DNA from: Xenophilus arseniciresistens
GTDB taxonomy: Bacteria; Pseudomonadota; Gammaproteobacteria; Burkholderiales; Burkholderiaceae_C
Direction: 5' to 3'
DNA length: 64,000 nt
Assembly: GCF_028023875.1 (NCBI RefSeq)
Contig: NZ_JAQIPB010000007.1
Location: 186,001-250,000, forward strand
A model generated the notes under the pieces. The model had not been told where the DNA came from. It made no database searches and worked only from the letters and a program-made list of their open reading frames with translations. Shown here piece after piece: positions 63,073 to 64,000 of the stretch. Numbering within the stretch: position 1 is the first letter of the stretch; each line of letters opens with the position of its first letter. A program made the position numbers and the translations under genes.

Positions 63073-64000
63073 TCAGCCGACCAGGTCCAGGCCCAGCGCG
63101 TCGGCCACGGCATCGCCAAAGCCTTCCTTCTGCTGTGCCTCGAGCTGGCCCACCAGCTGGTCGAGCTCGCCCTTGATGTGCAGCGTCACCGACTCGGCCT
63201 TCATGCGGTATTCGGCCACGCGCGCGAAGGGGCGGTAGAAGCCGAAGGTGATCATGCCCAGGAGGATGTTCTTGATGCGCAGCCAGACGAAGGCCATGGG
63301 CTTGAGCTCGCTGCGAAAGCGCGCCACCTGGCCCAGGCCGATGTTGTTCCACATCAGCTGGAACATGCGCGCCTCGCGGTAGGCCAGGGCCGGCGAGCCC
63401 GCCAGGAACAGGCCGAAGAAGCCGACGAAGAAGGCCAGCATGAACAGCAGCACCATGCCCGCGCTGCGGCCCGAGCCGCCGCCCATGGCATTGAGAACGG
63501 CGCCCAGCCCGGCCAGCAGCACGATCAGCGACGTGAGCGCCGCGATGGCCAGCGCCGTGAGCAGGAACACGCCCACCGTGGCCAGCCAGACGCGCAGGAA
63601 GTCGTTGAACACGGGCTTCCAGCGGCCCACCTGGCCCCCGATGCGCGTGCGCGAGACAAGCAGGCGCTTGTAGTTGAACTCCAGGCGGATGAAGCACAGG
63701 AAGCTCAGGAAGAGCGCGGCCAGCGCCACGCCGGCCATGGGCCAGGTCGGGCGCGGCAGCGAGTCCAGATCGGGGGCTTCGCCGCTGCTGTCGCCGTCTT
63801 CAGCGGGCGAAGCATCGCCCTCTTCACTGCCCTCTTCGCCGGCCGCCCGCGTGGCGGCCTCGATGGCGGCCTGGATCTCGGCCAGCTCTTCCTCGGTCAG
63901 CTCGGGCTCCTCGCCCTCCTGCGCGGGCTCCGGCTCGGCGGAGGCGATGGGCGCTTCGGGCGAAGGGGCCTGCAGCGCTTCCTGGGCCTGGCTGGCGCGC
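63073..64000 (-). CDS. YjgN (DUF898) family membrane protein, 5' partial
   Basis: The frame runs without stop from 63073 to the edge of the window, so at least 308 residues are present. The C-terminal part (from residue about 88 of the visible frame) is a DUF898/YjgN membrane domain with four or five segments; FYRPFARVAEYRMKAESVTLHIKG resembles the YjgN C-terminal block. The preceding 87 residues are strongly acidic (Glu/Asp/Ala/Pro) and look like a disordered linker between membrane halves or an N-terminal extension. The ATG at 63738 could be internal. The function of the family is unknown. Confidence 0.75.
   Translation of the reverse strand, partial: RASQAQEALQAPSPEAPIASAEPEPAQEGEEPELTEEELAEIQAAIEAATRAAGEEGSEEGDASPAEDGDSSGEAPDLDSLPRPTWPMAGVALAALFLSFLCFIRLEFNYKRLLVSRTRIGGQVGRWKPVFNDFLRVWLATVGVFLLTALAIAALTSLIVLLAGLGAVLNAMGGGSGRSAGMVLLFMLAFFVGFFGLFLAGSPALAYREARMFQLMWNNIGLGQVARFRSELKPMAFVWLRIKNILLGMITFGFYRPFARVAEYRMKAESVTLHIKGELDQLVGQLEAQQKEGFGDAVADALGLDLVG

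Overview
The window is about 68-70% GC and densely packed with metabolic genes and solute transporters. The mix points to a betaproteobacterium of the Burkholderiales, most likely Comamonadaceae (Acidovorax/Delftia/Comamonas/Variovorax-like). It includes a Bug/TctC binding protein, TRAP and Liv transporters, a TetR-controlled beta-oxidation block, an RNase P RNA next to cysK, and intergenic hairpin repeats of a type I associate with that family. This placement is inference from gene content; no 16S or other phylogenetic marker is present. No tRNA, rRNA, CRISPR array, phage or IS transposase was seen.

Layout. (a) 1-5462: DadA-like oxidase (start outside the window), a HyuB-type protein fused to a piece of HyuA, a Bug-type binding protein, a RidA-like protein and a GntR/FCD repressor read leftward. 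(b) 5463-10120: an intergenic region with TGCATGCA palindromes, then a Rieske oxygenase, a glutamine-synthetase-like ligase, a 2Fe-2S ferredoxin and its reductase, which looks like a catabolic oxygenase cluster for an amine-type substrate. (c) 10143-16986: a complete Liv-type ABC importer, a lipoprotein amidohydrolase and a CHMI-type tautomerase. (d) 17120-27555: a TetR regulator and a fatty-acyl-CoA oxidation block (acyl-CoA dehydrogenase, DUF2147 protein, HAD-hydratase fusion, thiolase, thioesterases, SDR, HCCA-isomerase-like protein, enoyl-CoA hydratase). (e) 27581-34161: a leftward operon holding the permease and ATPase of a nitrate/sulfonate/NMT1-type importer with three enzymes between them, a TetR gene, and a divergent binding-protein gene; two matching TetR-like operators flank the regulator. 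(f) 34205-38543: YciA-like thioesterase, Atm1-like exporter, 2-hydroxyacid dehydrogenase and a HypT-like LysR regulator. (g) 38911-42188: gltIJKL glutamate/aspartate importer, with a terminator after gltI and a repeat element inserted between gltJ and gltK. (h) 42267-45192: TRAP transporter dctPMQ, leftward.

(i) 45453-48198: a LexA-type box followed by a radical SAM protein and a UdgX uracil-DNA-crosslinking protein, a DNA-damage module. (j) 48240-64000: mostly housekeeping genes: pyrC, a NYN nuclease-like protein, a DUF3025 protein, htpX, a ProQ/FinO RNA-binding protein, a VUT transporter, an FAD protein, a J-domain protein, a TSUP permease, cysK, rnpB, a pseudouridine-synthase-like protein that lacks the catalytic Asp, a Nudix-metallo-beta-lactamase fusion, an M48 protease and the end of a YjgN-like membrane protein.

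The points most worth following are the SOS-box-linked rSAM/UdgX pair, the repeat between gltJ and gltK flanked by 9-bp direct repeats, the two-operator TetR importer operon, the Rieske/GS-like cluster and the HyuA-fragment/HyuB fusion. All identifications are from reading the sequence; no database search was run.
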